Assembly: GCA_009731375.1 (NCBI GenBank)
Contig: BJOX01000053.1
Span: 28,291-92,290, forward strand
Length of the DNA stretch: 64,000 nt
Direction of reading: 5' to 3'
Source: Paulinella micropora
Taxonomy: Eukaryota; Cercozoa; Imbricatea; Euglyphida
A model generated the notes under the pieces. That model was given only the letters and a program-made list of their open reading frames with translations. It was not told the origin of the DNA and did no database searches. This document shows, piece by piece, positions 29,441-41,549 of the stretch (within the stretch, counting starts at the first letter, position 1; each line of letters opens with the position of its first letter). A program made the translations under genes and the position numbers.

Positions 29441-30054
29441 GGTACGTTCAATTGCCGGAGGTACCAGCAGAACGCAAGTGTAAGCTCTGGTGGCACAAAA
29501 ACCTAAAATCACTGGTTTTTGTGCTACCCGCCACCAAAACTTTTTTATCTCGAAGAGAGCGCACCGAGAGGTGTCGGGTGCACCAAACAACAGCCTCAAA
29601 CTCCCTCAGGTGTGCGCGAATGGCGCCTGGTGGCGAAAAAACCTCAATTTTCCGGTGTGTATGCCACCCGGCGAAACGATTTTTATATTTTAGAAGAGAG
29701 CTCATCAAGAAGTGTCAGATACACCAAATATCAGCCGCTAACTCCCTCTGGTGTGCGCAAACGGCGCCTGGTGGCACAAAACCTCAATTTTCTGGTGTGG
29801 GTGCCACCCGCGACCAAAACGGGTACGTACAATCGCCGGGCTGGGGTTCCCGGGGGGAGGGCCCCACGGACCCCCCCTGCCCCGTCGACAGGGTACGTTC
29901 AATCGCCGGAGGGCGCCTGGTGGCACAAGACCTCAATTTTCTGGTTTGGGTGCCACTCGCGACTAAAACTGGTACGTACAATCGCCGGGCTGGGGTTCCC
30001 GGGGGGAGGGCCTCCCGGACACCCCCTTCCCCGTCGACAGGTACGTTCAATTGC

Positions 30055-30600
30055 CGGAGGCACCGGCAAGTACTCCCAAAAAACCAGGAATTTCGGCATT
30101 CAGGACACTCCCCTAACGCAAATGTTTGCGTGAATTCCAAAGAAATTATACCAACATCAACATCGAGTCTTGGGCTAGCCGCCCTGTCAATATGAGCTCC
30201 CAAATCTTCCTGGTTCACAAACCATGATTTATTCCGACGAGGGTGCAGAAAATAGGCTAAAAAAAACAAGGAATTTTCGCATTCAGGACACTCCCCTAAC
30301 GCAAATATTTGCGTGAATTCCAAAGAAATTATATCAGCATCAACATCGAGTCTGGGGCTAGCCACCCTGTCAATATGAGCTCCCAACTCCTGGTTCACAC
30401 AAACCATGATTTATTCCGATTGGGGTGCGAAAAAAAACAAGGAATTTTGGCATTCAGGACACTCCCCTAACGCAAATATTTGCATGAATTTAAAATAAAA
30501 AAAAAATCATATCAGCATCAAGATCGAGTCTGGGGCTAACCACCCTGCAAATATGAGCTCCGAACTCCTCCTCGTTCTCACAAACCATGATTTATTCCGA
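30055..30600 (-). repeat. Dispersed TTTGCGTTAGG repeat, three tandem copies
   Basis: Three head-to-tail copies of about 185 bp, each with TTCAGGACACTCCCCTAACG and GAGCTCC..ACTCCT. A minus-strand frame stays open through two of them, repeating a QE-LGAHIDR-ASPRLDVD...FALGECPEC pattern. This could be chance conservation of DNA and is not called a gene. Confidence 0.65.
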
Positions 30601-30679
30601 CAGGGGTGCCGATTTGGGGGGGTGGGTGGGGGGTACACAATTTTCATTTTCCCCCTCCCCCCAAACCCCCCACCCCCTT

Positions 30680-30809
30680 NNNNNNNNNNNNNNNNNNNNN
30701 NNNNNNNNNNNNNNNNNNNNNNNNNNNNNNNNNNNNNNNNNNNNNNNNNNNNNNNNNNNNNNNNNNNNNNNNNNNNNNNNNNNNNNNNNNNNNNNNNNNN
30801 NNNNNNNNN
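30680..30809. other. Assembly gap (N)
   Basis: 130 N following a C-rich tract that is the inverse complement of the G-rich tract just before it. A hairpin or G-quadruplex probably stopped sequencing. Confidence 0.99.
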
Positions 30810-31154
30810 CGCCCCCTTTCCCTTCGACAGGGTACGTTGAATTGCCGGAGGTGCCGCAAAGGGCGCCTGGTGGCAAAAAACCTCCATTTTCAGGTGTGGG
30901 TGCCACCCGCGACCAGAACGGGTACGTACAATCACAGGGCTCCCCCGGACCCCCCCTTTTCCTTCGACAGGGTACGTTGAATTGCCGGAGGTGCCGCAAA
31001 GGGCGCCTGGTGGCAAAAACCTCAATTTTCAGGTGTGGGTGCCACCCGCGACCAGAACGGGTACATACAATCACAGCGCTGGGGTTTTCGGGGGGAGGAC
31101 CCCCCGGACCCCCCCTGCCCCGTCGACAGGGTACGTTCAATGGCCGGAGGCACC

Positions 31155-31505
31155 GGCAGGCTAAAAAAACAAGGAATTTTCGCATTCAGGACACTCCCCT
31201 GACGCAAATATTTGCGTGAATTCGAAAAAAATTACATCAGCATCAACATCGAGTCTGGGGCTAATCACCCTGTCAATATGAGCTCCCAACTCCTCCTGGT
31301 TCACACAAAGCATGAATTATTCCCGTTGGGGTGCGAAAAAAAACAAGGAATTTTGACATTCAGGACACTCCCCTAACGCAAATATTTGCGTGAATTCCAA
31401 AAAAATCATATCAACATCAACATCTAGTCTGGGGCTAGCCACCCTGCAAATATGAGCTCCGAACTCCTCCTCGTTCTCACAAACCATGATTTATTCCGAC
31501 AGGTG
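31155..31505 (-). repeat. Dispersed TTTGCGTTAGG repeat, two tandem copies
   Basis: Two further copies with the same core and a similar open minus-strand frame. They are followed at 31,515-31,580 by a G-rich/C-rich inverted stretch like that at 30,615-30,679. The part from 31,581 to 31,734 has a degenerate AAT block and unique sequence without a recognisable gene. Confidence 0.6.
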
Positions 31506-31734
31506 TGCGGAAATGCTTTGGGGGTGGGGAGGGGGGGGTACACAATTTTCATTTTCCCCCTCCCCAAACCCCCCACCCCCTTGATCAACACCTTCCAGGG
31601 ATAATAATGATGATGATAATGATAATAATAATAATACTATATCTGAGGCGTACTGATGCAGCTAATGGCATATCCTCAACGGACATAAGCCTCCAATACC
31701 CTTGTTCGAGGTCCTCCACCCCCCCGTGTCAGTC

Positions 31735-32210
31735 NNNNNNNNNNNNNNNNNNNNNNNNNNNNNNNNNNNNNNNNNNNNNNNNNNNNNNNNNNNNNNNNNN
31801 NNNNNNNNNNNNNNNNNNNNNNNNNNNNNNNNNNNNNNNNNNNNNNNNNNNNNNNNNNNNNNNNNNNNNNNNNNNNNNNNNNNNNNNNNNNNNNNNNNNN
31901 NNNNNNNNNNNNNNNNNNNNNNNNNNNNNNNNNNNNNNNNNNNNNNNNNNNNNNNNNNNNNNNNNNNNNNNNNNNNNNNNNNNNNNNNNNNNNNNNNNNN
32001 NNNNNNNNNNNNNNNNNNNNNNNNNNNNNNNNNNNNNNNNNNNNNNNNNNNNNNNNNNNNNNNNNNNNNNNNNNNNNNNNNNNNNNNNNNNNNNNNNNNN
32101 NNNNNNNNNNNNNNNNNNNNNNNNNNNNNNNNNNNNNNNNNNNNNNNNNNNNNNNNNNNNNNNNNNNNNNNNNNNNNNNNNNNNNNNNNNNNNNNNNNNN
32201 NNNNNNNNNN
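31735..32210. other. Assembly gap (N)
   Basis: 476 N. The gap ends exactly at the 3' end of a SINE copy, where an AAT array is expected. Confidence 0.99.
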
Positions 32211-32438
32211 GCTTCTCTGTCAATGGCTGATGCAAATCTGCACATGCGCCTCCATCGTCTCACCCGTGAGGGGAGTACGAAGAATTGACGATAGGCTCTA
32301 ATGACACCCCCGCACGGGCAGTTCCAACACTTCCAGACAGACCGGTATGTTCAATGAAAATACTGGTGGCACCGACGGGAATCGAACTGGCGACAGGGCT
32401 CAGATGGTAGAACTTGACCACTGGGCTATCACGGTGTC
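32211..32438 (-). mobile_element. tRNA-derived SINE, minus-strand copy next to gap
   Basis: Nearly identical to 28,890-29,141. The tRNA-like head is at the right, followed by an AAT array (32,439-32,593). Confidence 0.7.
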
Positions 32439-32515
<77 letters not shown>

Positions 32516-32553
32516 TAACAATAACAATAATAATAATAATAATAATAATAATG

Positions 32554-32594
<41 letters not shown>

Positions 32595-32597
32595 GTG

Positions 32598-32654
<57 letters not shown>

Positions 32655-32858
32655 CAGTAGTAGTAAGTAAGTAAGTAACTAAGTGATTAAGTGAGTAAGT
32701 GAGTAAGTGGGTAAATAAGTAAATAAGTAAGTAAGCAAGTAAGTAAGCAAGCAAGTAAGTAAGTAAGTAAGAGTAAGTAAGTTGTAATTAGTACGTAGTA
32801 ACAGTCAGTAAGTAATAAGTAGTAAGTGGTTAGTCGTAAACTAGCAAGTAGTAAGTGA

Positions 32859-32892
<34 letters not shown>

Positions 32893-33043
32893 GTAAGTAG
32901 TGTGGTAATAGAGTGGTAAGTGGTAAGTAGTAAGTGATAAGTGATAAGTGATAAAAATTAAGTAGTAAATAGTAAGCTGCAAGCAAGCAAATAAGCAAGT
33001 AAGTAAATAAGTAATTAGGTAAGTAAGTAAGTAGGTAGTATCT
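32439..33043. repeat. AAT, AGT and AAGT arrays, copy 2
   Basis: The same order of arrays as 11,580-12,140, with the degenerate AAGT block ending at about 33,030. Confidence 0.9.
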
Positions 33044-33051
33044 ATGTATGC

Positions 33052-33099
<48 letters not shown>

Positions 33100-33104
33100 G
33101 TCTG

Positions 33105-33137
<33 letters not shown>

Positions 33138-33369
33138 TCATCTGTCTCTATCCATCTATCTATCTATCTATCTATCTATCTTTTCTTTTTCTCTTCTTCT
33201 ATTTTCTGTTCCCGTCTATTCTCTTTTCTTCTCTTTACTTCTCTTCTCTTCTCTTCTCTTCCTCTTCCTCTTTCACTTCCTCTTCCTCTTGTATTCTATT
33301 CTATTCTATTCTATTCTATTCTATTCTATCCATCCATCCCTCCTTTTGTTTATCTATCTATCTATCTAC

Positions 33370-33406
<37 letters not shown>

Positions 33407-33592
33407 CATCTACACATCCATCCATCCATCTATCTATATGTCCTATTCTATTCTATTCTATTTTATTCTATTCTATTCTATTCTATTCTAGTCTATCCAT
33501 CCGTCCCTCCTTTTGTTTACCTATCTATCTATATCTATCTATCTATCTATCTATCTATCTAACTATCTATATATCTATCTATCTATCTATCT
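33044..33592. repeat. ATCT and TTCTA arrays, copy 2
   Basis: ATCT arrays alternating with TTCTA pentamers, matching 12,147-12,790. No gene seen. Confidence 0.9.
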
Positions 33593-34722
33593 GGCTTGAT
33601 TTTTTGAAATGGGTGCCATCTGTCGACAGACAGAGAATTAGGGGATGGTGTGGGTGTGCTGGGCCCGTGGTGGGGTGCCTTATGTGTGCCTAGCCATACG
33701 CCTATAAGTCACATGCCGAAATAGCGACGGGAAGCACAATCCTGTTCCCTCAGGGTGCCCTTTCTCGCTTGTTGAGCCCGGAANNNNNNNNNNNNNNNNN
33801 NNNNNNNNNNNNNNNNNNNNNNNNNNNNNNNNNNNNNNNNNNNNNNNNNNNNNNNNNNNNNNNNNNNNNNNNNNNNNNNNNNNNNNNNNNNNNNNNNNNN
33901 NNNNNNNNNNNNNNNNNNNNNNNNNNNNNNNNNNNNNNNNNNNNNNNNNNNNNNNNNNNNNNNNNNNNNNNNNNNNNNNNNNNNNNNNNNNNNNNNNNNN
34001 NNNNNNNNNNNNNNNNNNNNNNNNNNNNNNNNNNNNNNNNNNNNNNNNNNNNNNNNNNNNNNNNNNNNNNNNNNNNNNNNNNNNNNNNNNNNNNNNNNNN
34101 NNNNNNNNNNNNNNNNNNNNNNNNNNNNNNNNNNNNNNNNNNNNNNNNNNNNNNNNNNNNNNNNNNNNNNNNNNNNNNNNNNNNNNNNNNNNNNNNNNNN
34201 NNNNNNNNNNNNNNNNNNNNNNNNNNNNNNNNNNNNNNNNNNNNNNNNNNNNNNNNNNNNNNNNNNNNNNNNNNNNNNNNNNNNNNNNNNNNNNNNNNNN
34301 NNNNNNNNNNNNNNNNNNNNNNNNNNNNNNNNNNNNNNNNNNNNNNNNNNNNNNNNNNNNNNNNNNNNNNNNNNNNNNNNNNNNNNNNNNNNNNNNNNNN
34401 NNNNNNNNNNNNNNNNNNNNNNNNNNNNNNNNNNNNNNNNNNNNNNNNNNNNNNNNNNNNNNNNNNNNNNNNNNNNNNNNNNNNNNNNNNNNNNNNNNNN
34501 NNNNNNNNNNNNNNNNNNNNNNNNNNNNNNNNNNNNNNNNNNNNNNNNNNNNNNNNNNNNNNNNNNNNNNNNNNNNNNNNNNNNNNNNNNNNNNNNNNNN
34601 NNNNNNNNNNNNNNNNNNNNNNNNNNNNNNNNNNNNNNNNNNNNNNNNNNNNNNNNNNACAGACTTCCTTGGTTGACGAAATCAGAAGCTCCTTTTTTCT
34701 GACATTAGTCGATATCTCATCT
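33593..34722 (+). mobile_element. Family A element interrupted by a gap
   Basis: The visible parts, 33,593-33,783 and 34,659-34,722, match the middle and the 3' end of the 10,158-10,705 copy. The 875-N gap between them may hide other sequence, so the span may be more than one insertion. Both outer edges lie in ATCT repeats. Confidence 0.6.
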
Positions 34723-34733
34723 ATCTATCTATC

Positions 34734-34764
<31 letters not shown>

Positions 34765-35064
34765 CCATCCATCTATCTATCTATCTGTTCTATTCTGTTC
34801 TATTCTATTCTATTCTATTCTATATTCTATTCTATTCTATTCTATTCTGTTCTATTCTATTCTATTCTTTTCTATTCTTTTCTATTCTTTTCTATTCTAT
34901 TCTATTCTATTCTGTTCTATTCTATTCCATTCTATTCCATTCTATTCTTTCCATCTTTTGTTTATCTATCTATCTATCTGTCTATCTATCTATCCATCTA
35001 TCCATCCATCCATCCATCTATCCATCTATCTATCTATCTATCTATCTATCTATTTATCTATCTT
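34723..35064. repeat. ATCT and TTCTA arrays
   Basis: ATCT array followed by TTCTA pentamers and ATCT/ATCC again. No gene seen. Confidence 0.9.
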
Positions 35065-35360
35065 TGAGCCCGGAATAAAACCCACAGTGCTCTGTCGGTT
35101 TATACTAGACTGTCGAACAGTCTCGAAACTCCATCTGCTTACTGGGTCCTCTGTAATGGAGGTGGGAGCTCGTTCTGCAAGGGGCGCTTATGGAACGAGC
35201 CCTGGCCCCGCCTGGTACTAGGGAGCTTTGGTATCGCCTGTATCAGTCCCTTCCGTGCAAACATCACGGCTTAGCTGGGCATCGGGTTAATACTTTACCC
35301 ACAGACTTCCTTGGTTGACGAAATCAGAAGCTCCTTTTTTCTGACATTAGTCGATATCTC

Positions 35361-35364
<4 letters not shown>
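35065..35364 (+). mobile_element. Family A 3' end, 300-bp copy
   Basis: Starts in ATCT at TTTGAGCCCGGAATAAAACC and ends at the family-A terminus before ATCT. The truncation point differs from those of all other copies. Confidence 0.65.
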
Positions 35365-35395
<31 letters not shown>

Positions 35396-35634
35396 CATCC
35401 ATCCATCCATCCATCTATATATCTATCTGTTCTATTCTGTTCTATTTTATTCTATTCTATTCTATTCTATATTCTATTCTATTCTATTCTGTTCTGTTCT
35501 GTTCTGTTCTATTCTATTCTATTCTATTCTATCCATCCGTCCCTCCTTTTGTCTATCTATCTATCTATCTATCCATCTATCTATCTATCTATCCATCCAT
35601 CCATCCATCTATCTATCTATCTATCTATCTATCC

Positions 35635-35683
<49 letters not shown>

Positions 35684-35868
35684 GCTATCTATCTAATCTA
35701 TCTATCTATTTATCTAATCTATCTATCTATCTATCTATCTATATCTATCTATCTATCTTTCTATCTATATATCTATCTATCTTTCTATCTACCTACCTAC
35801 CTATCTATCTATCTATCTATCTATCCATTTATCTATCTATCTAACTATCTATCTATCTATCTACCTAC

Positions 35869-35907
<39 letters not shown>
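35365..35907. repeat. ATCT, ATCC and TTCTA arrays
   Basis: Arrays parallel to 12,850-13,575. No gene seen. Confidence 0.9.
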
Positions 35908-35908
<1 letters not shown>

Positions 35909-36029
35909 TCTTCAGACTGCATAAATCCAGGCTATGTGTCCACCTCCAGCTTGCTTCCCAGGCGCCGATGGGCGACGGAGTGGAATGGATGCCTATGTCT
36001 TCTGATATGCAGCTGATAGACCAAACATA
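35908..36029 (+). mobile_element. Family D 3' end, copy 2
   Basis: Matches 13,577-13,700 with few differences, as expected for the regional duplication. Confidence 0.5.
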
Positions 36030-36129
36030 TCTATCCATCCATCCATCCATCCATCCATCCATCCATCCATCTATCTATCTATCTATCTATCTGTCTTTCT
36101 ATCTATCTCTTTATGTAACTTTTTGCTTT

Positions 36130-36470
36130 CTTTTCTTCTATTTTCTCTTTTCTTCTCTTCTCTTCTCTTCTCTTCTCTTCTCTCTTCTCCTCTCCTCTCC
36201 TCTCCTCTCTCCTCTCCTTTCCTCTTCTCTTCTCTCCTCTCCTCTCCTCTCCTCTTCTCTTCTCTCCTCTTCTCTCCTCTTCTCTCCTCTTCTCTCCTCT
36301 CCTCTCTTCTCTTCTCTTCTCTTCTCTCCTCTTCTCTTCTCTTCTCTTCTCTCCTTCCTCGCCTCTCCTCTCCTCCTCTCCTCTCCTCTCCTCTCTTCTC
36401 TTCTCTTCTCTTCTCCTCTTTTCTCCTCTCTTCTCCTCTCTTCTCTTCTCTTCTCTTTTCTCTTCTCTTG
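36130..36470. repeat. TTCTC polypyrimidine array, copy 2
   Basis: Counterpart of 13,818-14,336 but shorter. It is followed by a family-D end at 36,470-36,562 and ATCT arrays to 36,890. Confidence 0.9.
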
Positions 36471-36560
36471 CCCATTCCCAACCCGCTACGAGTCGCCAAC
36501 TGGCGGCGGGTTGGAAAGGATGCCTATGTCTTTGGATATGCAGAGCTGATAGACCAAACA

Positions 36561-36562
<2 letters not shown>
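36470..36562 (+). mobile_element. Family D 3' end, fourth copy
   Basis: Matches 14,337-14,428 and ends GATAGACCAAACATATCTATC. Confidence 0.5.
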
Positions 36563-36596
<34 letters not shown>

Positions 36597-36630
36597 CATC
36601 CATCCATCCATCCATCCATCCATCTATCTA

Positions 36631-36661
<31 letters not shown>

Positions 36662-36719
36662 TTATCTACCTACCTACCTATTACCTACCTACCTACTCTA
36701 TCTATCTATCTATCTATCA

Positions 36720-36756
<37 letters not shown>

Positions 36757-36841
36757 CTATCTATCTTCTATCTATCTTATCTATCTATCTGTCTATCTAT
36801 CTATCTATCTATCTAGCTAGCTAGCTAGCTAGCTAGCTATA

Positions 36842-36878
<37 letters not shown>

Positions 36879-36939
36879 GTCTGTCTGTCTGGTTAGTAGT
36901 TAACAGCAAATAGTAAGTGATAAATAAGTAAGTAAGTTG

Positions 36940-36971
<32 letters not shown>

Positions 36972-37176
36972 GTAAGTAGTAAGCGGTCAGTAGCGTGGTA
37001 AGTAGTAAGTGATAAGTGATAAGTGACAAAAAAACAGTAGTAAATAGTAAGCTGTAAGCAAGCAAATAAGCAAGTAAGTATATATAAGTAGGTAACTAAG
37101 TAAGTAATATCTATCTATCTATCTATCTATCTACCTACCTATCTATCTATCTATCTATCCACCTATCCATCTATTA

Positions 37177-37225
<49 letters not shown>
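36563..37225. repeat. ATCT arrays around AAGT-derived block, copy 2
   Basis: ATCT/ACCT/AGCT arrays, the AAGT-derived block (36,895-37,110), then ATCT. No gene seen. Confidence 0.9.
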
Positions 37226-37612
37226 CCCTTACGAAGATCTTTCGGGCCTCCTCGAAAAGAAGAGTCCAAAAGCGCACGTCCATCCGGACTACAAGTCGCA
37301 ACCCGGCATTATCAACCTGGATTCCACCCACTGTGTTGACGCCGAGACATACTCCCATGTCGTCCATCGGACAAGAAGTGCCCCGAAAGAACCAACCGAA
37401 AGAAGAAAACGCCTGGTATTGCCATCAACACCAAGCGAATGGAAAGGCATTGAAGAAGAACTCCAATCCCTTTTTCTCAACGTCCTCCTCTTCTTTTTTC
37501 CAGAACACAGTCTACCCGTGATTCCCATCCCGGACACATGCACAGTACACAAATTACTGTTTGATGTGAAACTGCGTTCCTTTGCCAGGACTACATTCCT
37601 TTGCGACATCTC

Positions 37613-37615
<3 letters not shown>
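37226..37615 (+). mobile_element. Family B 3' end, variant copy
   Basis: Starts in ATCT at CCCTTACGAAGATC and ends TTTGCGACATCTCATC before ATCT. Its upstream part matches, inverted, the segment at 47,080-47,300, so at least two 3' UTR variants of family B exist. Confidence 0.6.
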
Positions 37616-37650
<35 letters not shown>

Positions 37651-38074
37651 ATCTATATATATCCATCCATCTATCTATCTATCTATCTATCTATATATCT
37701 ATCTATATATCTATCTATCTATCTACTATCTATCTATCTATCTACTATCTATCTACTATCTATCTATCTATCTATCTATCTACTATCTATCTACTATCTA
37801 CCTATCTCCTTACCTATGTTTATGTAGGGAGAAAAGTGGGGATGATTCACATTTGTGCACATGTATATACGTATATGTATATTTATATGTATATGTATAT
37901 GTGTATGTATAAGTATATGTAGTATATGTTATCTATATGTATTTGTGTATGACACTGTATGTATATTATATGAATAAGTATGAGTGAAGTGAGTATAGAA
38001 ATGTGTATATAATATGTACTTGGTATGCCTCCAATATCTGAAATGTGTACATAATATGTACTTGGTATGCCCTT

Positions 38075-39420
38075 TATTATCCTGAACGCTAAAATGCAAA
38101 AGATCACATAATTTTCATTTTGATGATTTTTTCAACCCAATACACTTTCTATTCATCAAATATCACGTCCGCACTCCTTTTTTTTGACGTCAAACGAGAA
38201 GTTCATAGTAATTGCGTTATGATTTTGCCCTGAATGCTAAAATGCCAAAAATCACATAAATTTTTATTTGATGATTTTCTGACCCAATACACTTTTTATT
38301 CATCAAAGATCGCCTTCATATTGCTTTCTTTAAACGTCAAACGAGGAATTCCTTGTAATTGCGTTAGGCGTTTGTCCTGAACAGGAAAAATGCCAAAAAT
38401 ATGTAATTTTAATTTTGATAATTTTGCAACCCAATACTCTTTCTAGTCATCCGATGTCACGTCCATACTTCTTATTTTGACGTCAAACGAGAAAGTTCTA
38501 GTAACTGCGTTAGGCATTTGTCCTGAACAGGAAAATGCCAACATGACATTAAAAAAATTTAGATAAATTTTAAACCCAATACACTTCCTATTTATCAAAT
38601 ATCACCTCCATACGTATTTTTTTTTACCTCAAACGAGAAATTTCTAGTAATTGCGTTAGGCGTTTGTCCTGAACGCTAAAATGCCAAACATCACATAATT
38701 TTCTTTTTGATAAATTTTTCAACCCAATACACTTTCTATTTATAAAAGATCACCTTCAAACGTATTTTTTTTTATCTCAAACGAGAAATTCCTAGTGATT
38801 GCGTTAGGCGTTTGTCCTGAACTCTAAAACGCCAAAAATCACATAATTTTATTTTTGATAATTTTCCAATCCAATACACTCCTTATTAATCAAATATTAC
38901 CTTCATACGTATTTTTTGACCTCAAACGAGAAATTCATAGTAATTGCGTTAGGCGTTTGTCCTGAACGCTAAAATGCCAAAAATCACATAATTTTACTTT
39001 TGATAATTTTCCAACCCAATACCATATCTATTTATCAAATATCACTTTCATACGTATTTTTTTGACGTCAAACGAAAAATTCCTAATAATTGCGTTAGGC
39101 GTTTGTCCTGAACGCTCAAATGCAAAAAATTACGTAATTTTCTTTTGATAATTTTTTCACCCAAAACGCGCTCTCTTCATCAAATATCGCCTTCATATGT
39201 ATTTTTTTTTTTTTTACCTCAAACGAGAAATTCCTAGTAATTGCGTTAGGCGTTTGTCCTGAACGCTAAAATGCTAAAAATCACATAATTTCACTTTTGA
39301 TATTTTTTCCAACCAATACTCATTCTCATCATCAAATATCACCTTCATATGTATTTTTTTGACGTCAAACGAGAAATTCCTAGTAATTGCGTTAGGCGTT
39401 TGTCCTGAATGCTAAAATGC
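38075..39420. repeat. 146-bp intronic satellite, copy 2
   Basis: Matches 16,203-17,640 unit by unit, with small indels, so the array existed before the regional duplication. The last unit leads into unique sequence (39,425-39,535) that is missing from copy 1. Confidence 0.9.
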
Positions 39421-39534
39421 AAAAATTCTAGGTAATCCTGTGTTGGCATGCTCTCAGCTCAACGAGCTTTGTGTGTGCCAAACATGGCCTTCTAACTCCT
39501 CCTGGTGCCCTCAAACGAGTAAGTTTTGGGAGTA

Positions 39535-39700
39535 GTGCCGAAAGTCGAGGAAATTTAGGCATTCAGGACACTTTCCTAACGCAAATATTTGCATGAATTT
39601 CGAAAAACCCATGTCATCTTCAGCGACGAGTCGGGGGCTTGCAGCTCTGCAAATATGAGCTGCCAACTCCTCCTGGTGGCCACAAACCATGCTTGATCGT
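39535..39700 (-). repeat. Dispersed TTTGCGTTAGG repeat upstream of exon 3, copy 2
   Basis: A minus-oriented copy with TTCAGGACACTTTCCTAACG. It is the inverse complement of the copy at 40,225-40,420, so the two flank exon 3 as an inverted pair. This upstream copy is absent from ankyrin copy 1. Confidence 0.65.
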
Positions 39701-39779
39701 GGCCGGGTGCCGGTTCGCGCGGCTTGGTGGGATGTGGTGTACACATGCAGCCGTGCGGGCCGGAGGGGCCAGCAGCGTG

Positions 39780-39990
39780 TGTATGTATGTATGTATGTAT
39801 GTATGTATGTATGTGTGTGTGTGTGTGTGTGCCCGCTGCGTGCTGCGAGCGCGCTGCCCTCCCCCTCCCCCGCCCCCTCCTCCTCCTCCTCCCCCTCCTC
39901 CCCCTCCTGCTCCTCCTCCTCCTTCTCCCCCTCCTTCCCCTCCTCCTCCTCCCCCTCCTCCTCCTCCTCTCCCTCCCCCCCCGCACGTCG
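39780..39990. repeat. ATGT and CTC/CCT arrays before exon 3
   Basis: A short ATGT/GT array, then C-rich CTCCTC repeats up to the acceptor. Minus-strand frames read as E/G-rich low complexity. Confidence 0.85.
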
Positions 39991-40016
39991 CACCTGGTCT
40001 GGTCTGCTGTGTATAG

Positions 40017-40118
40017 GTCGGCTTCACGGCGCTGCACAATGCCGGACTCTATGGGCACACTGAGATTGCCCAGGCGCTGCTGGCGGCCGGCGCCGACATC
40101 GAGGCCGAAACCAACGCA
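40017..40118 (+). CDS. Ankyrin-repeat protein, copy 2 exon 3
   Basis: A 102-bp exon encoding one ankyrin repeat of 34 residues (GFTALHNAGLYGHTEI, then LLAAGADIEAE). Acceptor GTATAG, donor GCA|GTAAGC, phase 0. It is intact, unlike copy 1. An inverted pair of dispersed repeats flanks it (39,535-39,700 and 40,225-40,420). Confidence 0.8.
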
Positions 40119-40224
40119 GTAAGCAGGAGGGAGAGGGGAAAGAGGGGAAGATGAGAGACAGAGAGAGAGAAAGAGAGAGTGAGCCAGAGCATGCCATGCG
40201 CATACTCGGGAAAGCTGTCGGAAG

Positions 40225-40420
40225 AACTGACGGTTTGTGGCCACCAGGAGGAGTTGGGAGCTGATACTTGCAGGGCGTCAAGCCCCAGACTCGTCCTCGA
40301 CGCTGAGGTGGTTTTTTCGGAATTCAAGCAAATATTTGCGTTAGGGGAGTGTCCTGACCGCCGAAATTCCTCGATTTCTGGCAAGAGTCGCAACATGACT
40401 CGTTTGAGCACACTAGAAGG
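40225..40420 (+). repeat. Dispersed TTTGCGTTAGG repeat downstream of exon 3, copy 2
   Basis: Nearly identical to 17,880-18,090 in copy 1. A partial second core (ATATGTGCGTTAGCC) lies near 40,493. Confidence 0.65.
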
Positions 40421-40584
40421 AGTTAGAAGGGGATATTTGGCCAACATAGAGCTTGCTGGATGGAAAAGGTGATGCACATATGATTTCAAGCAAATATGTG
40501 CGTTAGCCTCTGTCCTGAACGCTGGATTGCCTAAATGTGCCCGGGCCCTCAAAAAAGAGACCCTGCGCAACAAAGGGAAACTCA

Positions 40585-40652
<68 letters not shown>

Positions 40653-40818
40653 CATCTATCCATCTATCCATCTGTATATATCTTTCTATCTATCTATCTA
40701 TCTATCTATCTATCCATCTATCCATCTATCTATCTATCCATCTATCCATCTATCCATCTGTATCTATCTATCTATCTATCTATCTATCTTATCTATCCAT
40801 CTTATCTATCCATCTGTC

Positions 40819-40851
<33 letters not shown>

Positions 40852-41071
40852 TCTTTTTCTCTTCTTCTATTTTATGTTCCCATCTATTCTTTTTTTTTTC
40901 TTCTCTTCTCTCATCTTCTCTTCCTCTTCCTCTTTCATTTCCTCTTCTATTCTATTCTATTCTATTCTATTCAATCCATCCATCCCTCCTTTTGTTTATC
41001 TATCTATCTATCTATCTATCTATTTATCAATCTATCTATCTATCTACCTACCTATCCATCTATCTATCTAC

Positions 41072-41106
<35 letters not shown>

Positions 41107-41290
41107 CCTATCTATCTACCTATCGATCTATCTATCTATCTATCCAACCATCCATCCATCCATTTATCTATCTATCTGTTCTATTCTGTTCTATTCTGGT
41201 CTATCTGTTCTGTTCTATTCTGGTCTATCAATTCTATTCTATTCTATCCATCCGTCCCTCCTTTTGTTTATCTATCTATCTATCTATCTG

Positions 41291-41329
<39 letters not shown>

Positions 41330-41335
41330 CTTATC
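40585..41335. repeat. ATCT and TTCTA arrays
   Basis: ATCT, ATCC and TTCTA arrays similar to those at 12.1 and 33.0 kb. No gene seen. Confidence 0.9.
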
Positions 41336-41452
41336 CTTCCGACTGCATCAATCCAGGAATATGTGTCCACCTCCAGCTCGCTGCCCAGGTGCCGATTGGC
41401 CACGGGGCGGAATGGATGCCTATGTCTTCGGATATGCAGAGCTGATAGACCA
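41336..41452 (+). mobile_element. Family D 3' end, fifth copy
   Basis: About 117 bp ending GATAGACCAACCATCC, with a TTCCGACTGCATC start, in ATCT/ATCC arrays. Confidence 0.5.
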
Positions 41453-41495
41453 ACCATCCATCCATCCATCCATCCATCCATCTATCTTTCGATCC

Positions 41496-41549
<54 letters not shown>

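Larger units (their letters stand above)
29430..31150. repeat. GC-rich tandem repeat of about 145-150 bp
   Basis: Units contain GGTACGTTCAATTGCCGGAG, GGCGCCTGGTGGCA and GGGTGCCACCCGCGACC, and many end CCCGTCGACAG. Units are seen near 29,440, 29,625, 29,760, 29,890, 30,825 and 30,965. They are interleaved with the dispersed TTTGCGTTAGG repeat. The roughly 300-codon plus-strand frame from 29,293 spans poly-C and several units and is not taken as a gene. Confidence 0.7.

Noticed and set aside
29293-30195. 300-codon plus-strand frame with a poly-Pro start
   Set aside because: It runs through poly-C and several GC-rich repeat units; repetition in the protein mirrors the DNA repeat and no family is recognisable.
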